The translations under genes and the position numbers were made by a program. DNA of 64,000 nucleotides from the NCBI RefSeq assembly GCF_030450055.1, contig NZ_CP118480.1, positions 3,223,501 to 3,287,500 of the forward strand, read 5' to 3'. The DNA comes from Gallaecimonas kandeliae. Its GTDB lineage: Bacteria; Pseudomonadota; Gammaproteobacteria; Enterobacterales; Gallaecimonadaceae. Position 1 is the first letter of the stretch; each line of letters starts with the position of its first letter. The notes below the pieces were generated by a model that worked only from the letters and a program-made list of their open reading frames with translations, was not told the DNA's origin and did not search any database. This document shows, piece by piece, positions 61,984 through 64,000 of the stretch.

Positions 61984-62427
61984 ATGATCCGAAACCTACA
62001 GGGTCCAGAGGACAGCGCCGCCGTGCTGCGACTCTGGCACAGTGGCGCCAGCCAGTTGGAGCCGGGGCTGAGCATGGATGCCTGGCAGCGGGAGCAGGAA
62101 TGGCTGGAAAGGGAACTGCTGCCCCAGAGCGAGGTATGGCTGTTCGGGGAGCAGGAGGTGCTGGGCTTCGTACTGCTCAAGGGCAACAGCCTCGCCGCCC
62201 TCTGCGTCGCCCCCAGTGCCCAAGGCAGGGGTATCGGCAAGGCCTTGCTGGCCTATGCCAGGGTCCAACGCCGGGACCTGCAAGTCCACCTCTGCGCCGG
62301 CCCCCAGGCCACGGCCTTCTTCAAACGCCAGGGTTTTCGCCCCGTCCGCGAGTTGCTGGACAGCCGCACCGGTCAGCCGGCAGTGCTGATGGTGCCCGGC
62401 AACGCCAACAACTACTTCAGCTGCTGA
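61984..62427 (+). CDS. GNAT acetyltransferase (intact paralogue)
   Basis: The 147-residue protein carries the GNAT acetyl-CoA motif LCVAPSAQGRGIGKALLAYARVQ and ends VLMVPGNANNYFSC. AAGGAGTGATGTAGTA precedes ATG 61984. It is the tandem paralogue of the frameshifted 61413 gene, sharing SREQE-like, LLPQ.E.W.F and NYFS segments. The acceptor is unknown. Confidence 0.85.
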   Translation: MIRNLQGPEDSAAVLRLWHSGASQLEPGLSMDAWQREQEWLERELLPQSEVWLFGEQEVLGFVLLKGNSLAALCVAPSAQGRGIGKALLAYARVQRRDLQVHLCAGPQATAFFKRQGFRPVRELLDSRTGQPAVLMVPGNANNYFSC

Positions 62428-63616
62428 GCAGCTCTCCCCTGGGCTGGGTGCTGCGCTGCAGCACCAGGCAGAGGCTGAAGGTCAGCCCCAATATCAGCAG
62501 GGAGCCCAGCACTACCCCGGCCCAGGCGCCCTGGTGCCAGAAGGGCGCCAGGTAGGTGCCGCCCAGGCTGGCCCCCAGGTAATAGAACACCAGGTAGAGG
62601 GAAGAGGCGCTGGCCTTGGCCTGGCGGGCGTTGTGGCTGACCCAGCTGGAGGCGTTGGCGTGGCAGAGGAAGAAGCCGAAGGCGCTCACCAGGAAGCCGG
62701 CCATGATGGCCCAGAGCGGCGTCGCCAGGCTCACCAGGCTGCCGACCATCATCAGCGCTATGCCAAGCGCCATCACCAGCGGTTGGCTGAAGCGCGCCGC
62801 CAGGCGCCCGGACAGGGCCGAGCCCAGGGTGCCGCTGAGGTAGGTAAGGAACAGCAACCCCAGGTAGCGGGCCGGCAGGGCGTAAGGCTCGGCGCTGAGC
62901 CTGAAGGTCAGGAAGCTGTACTGGTTGACGAAGATGAAGAAGTTGAGGCCGCCGATGGCGTAGCTCAGCAGCAGCAGTTTGTTCTTGAGATGCCCCAGCA
63001 GATCCCCGGCCATGCGCTTAAGGTGCAGCGGCTTGGCCTCGAAGCCTTGGGAAGGCGGCAGCAGCCAGGCGAAGACCGCCAGCACCAGCAGGCTACCGAG
63101 GCCCACCACCCCGAAGGCGGCCGGCCAGCCGAGGCCGTCCCCCAAGAAGCCCCCCAGCAGGCGGCCGCTGATCCCCCCCAGGCTGTTGGCGCTGATATAA
63201 AAGCCCACGGCCGACACCAGGGCCGGCTTGCTCATCTCGTCCCCCATGTAGGCGATGGCGATGGCCGGCAGGCCGCCGAGGAAGAAGCCCTGCAAAGCCC
63301 GTAGCGCCAGCAGGGCCCCGAAGCTGCTGACTTGGGAAAGCGCCAGGGTGCAGAGCACGGCGCCGGCCATGGTGGCCAGCATGATGGCGCGCCTGCCCAG
63401 GGCATCGGACAAAGGCCCGTAGAGCAGCAACGACAGCCCCAGCATCAGGGTGCTCAGGGTGAAGCTGTAGGAGGCGGTGAGGGGGGAGACACCGAACTGG
63501 GCCGCCAGCATGGGCAGCAACGGCTGGGTCAGGTAGAGGTTGGCGAAGATCAGGAAAGAGCCCAGGCTCAATGCCAGGGTGGCCTGCCAAAAGGCCTTGG
63601 TGCCCGCCGCTATCAT
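62417..63616 (-). CDS. MFS transporter, YnfM-like
   Basis: The 399-residue protein has twelve hydrophobic segments and the MFS loop motif LYGPLSDALGRRAIMLATM. FLIFANLYLTQPLLPMLAAQFGVS matches the YnfM/arabinose-efflux-like group. The substrate is not known. ATG 63616 has GGAGATGTGACC upstream. It overlaps the GNAT gene's end by eleven bases in convergent orientation. Confidence 0.88.
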   Translation of the reverse strand: MIAAGTKAFWQATLALSLGSFLIFANLYLTQPLLPMLAAQFGVSPLTASYSFTLSTLMLGLSLLLYGPLSDALGRRAIMLATMAGAVLCTLALSQVSSFGALLALRALQGFFLGGLPAIAIAYMGDEMSKPALVSAVGFYISANSLGGISGRLLGGFLGDGLGWPAAFGVVGLGSLLVLAVFAWLLPPSQGFEAKPLHLKRMAGDLLGHLKNKLLLLSYAIGGLNFFIFVNQYSFLTFRLSAEPYALPARYLGLLFLTYLSGTLGSALSGRLAARFSQPLVMALGIALMMVGSLVSLATPLWAIMAGFLVSAFGFFLCHANASSWVSHNARQAKASASSLYLVFYYLGASLGGTYLAPFWHQGAWAGVVLGSLLILGLTFSLCLVLQRSTQPRGELLSS

Positions 63617-63697
63617 GGTCACATCTCCACAGTGGGGAAGCCATGATAAGGCGGGCAACTACATCAATAAAATATATTCACTTTATGGGTTTGATAA

Positions 63698-64000
63698 TCA
63701 AACCTTATGCGAATCCAGCCAGGCGGCGGCGCCGGTCAGGGCCGAGTGGGTCTCGATGGCCAAAAAGACCGGGATCTCAGAGAGATAGCCTGTCATCACC
63801 CCTTTCTGGGTGAAGCCCTTGACGAAATCGCTCTTCAGGAAGAACTCCAGGAAGCGTGGCAGTATGCCGCCGCCGAGATAGAGGCCGCCGCGGGCGCCCT
63901 GGGCCAGGGCGATGTCGGAGGCCACGCCCCCCAGCCATTCGCAGAAGAGGCTCAAGGTCTCGAAGCAAGTAGGCTCGCCGTCCAGGGCCAGCTCGGAGAT
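63698..64000 (-). CDS. glk: Glucokinase, 5' end outside window
   Basis: The 100 codons read from the window edge end in TAA-type stop at 63698. FCEWLGGVASDIALAQGARGG, LYLGGGILPRFLEFFLKSDF and KGVMTGYLSEIPVFLA align with the C-terminal part of E. coli Glk (FCAIMGSFAGNLAL, IAGGIVPRFLEFF, IPVYLI). Glucokinase phosphorylates glucose in the cytoplasm. The start and ATP site lie outside the window. Confidence 0.9.
   Translation of the reverse strand: MSELALDGEPTCFETLSLFCEWLGGVASDIALAQGARGGLYLGGGILPRFLEFFLKSDFVKGFTQKGVMTGYLSEIPVFLAIETHSALTGAAAWLDSHKV

Overview
The window is a GC-rich chromosomal segment from a gammaproteobacterium. Several gene blocks keep the order known from Enterobacterales and Alteromonadales: tkt-epd beside metK, rsd/nudC/hemE, fkpA/slyX/yheV/yheS, and the putrescine cassette potFGHI. 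Base composition and gene content would fit a Gallaecimonas-like marine or soil gammaproteobacterium, but this is an inference from gene order and I could not test it. I saw no rRNA, tRNA, CRISPR array, prophage or intact transposase.

Layout. 1-4.1 kb: central carbon and methyl metabolism (epd partial, tkt, metK with a MetJ-type operator). 4.1-15.4 kb: small lipoproteins, sprT, asnB, a dienelactone hydrolase, aidB, a Cys-rich secreted peptide beside a membrane-anchored glutaredoxin, an MscS channel, a 16-codon micro-ORF with its own terminator, and two pirins. 15.4-23 kb: an MgtC/DUF4010 membrane protein whose 3' end is repeated in tandem, a uracil-DNA glycosylase-like protein, an MFS exporter, mepM, an RlmD/RlmCD methyltransferase and aroG. 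23-24 kb: a dispersed hairpin repeat and an AT-rich orphan gene. 24-33.4 kb: a glutamine amidotransferase beside potFGHI (polyamine handling), psuG, an aldehyde dehydrogenase with a divergent AraC regulator, and a DUF1439 lipoprotein whose 3' end is also duplicated. 33.5-42.5 kb: a large PAS/GGDEF/EAL protein, hemE, a Fur-box-preceded PepSY/flavodoxin/FNR reductase, nudC and rsd. 42.5-50.4 kb: short operons, including a cupredoxin/FTR1/outer-membrane-protein set that looks like iron uptake, a MerR pair, rimJ-like and SDR genes. 50.4-52.6 kb: a second copy of the dispersed repeat and an AT-rich island with a secreted protein and a small membrane protein. 52.6-64 kb: an S41 protease, a polysaccharide deacetylase, the fkpA-slyX-yheV-yheS block with a WD40 lipoprotein inserted, a NagX-like membrane protein, a frameshifted GNAT gene next to an intact paralogue, an MFS transporter and the 3' part of glk.

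The most unusual signals are (i) two unrelated genes whose last codons plus downstream DNA are duplicated in tandem, (ii) two copies of an arm-and-insert hairpin repeat, each next to AT-rich genes of unknown function, and (iii) a micro-ORF with strong translation signals that ends in a terminator. Almost all intergenic ends carry clear Rho-independent terminators, many shared by convergent genes.
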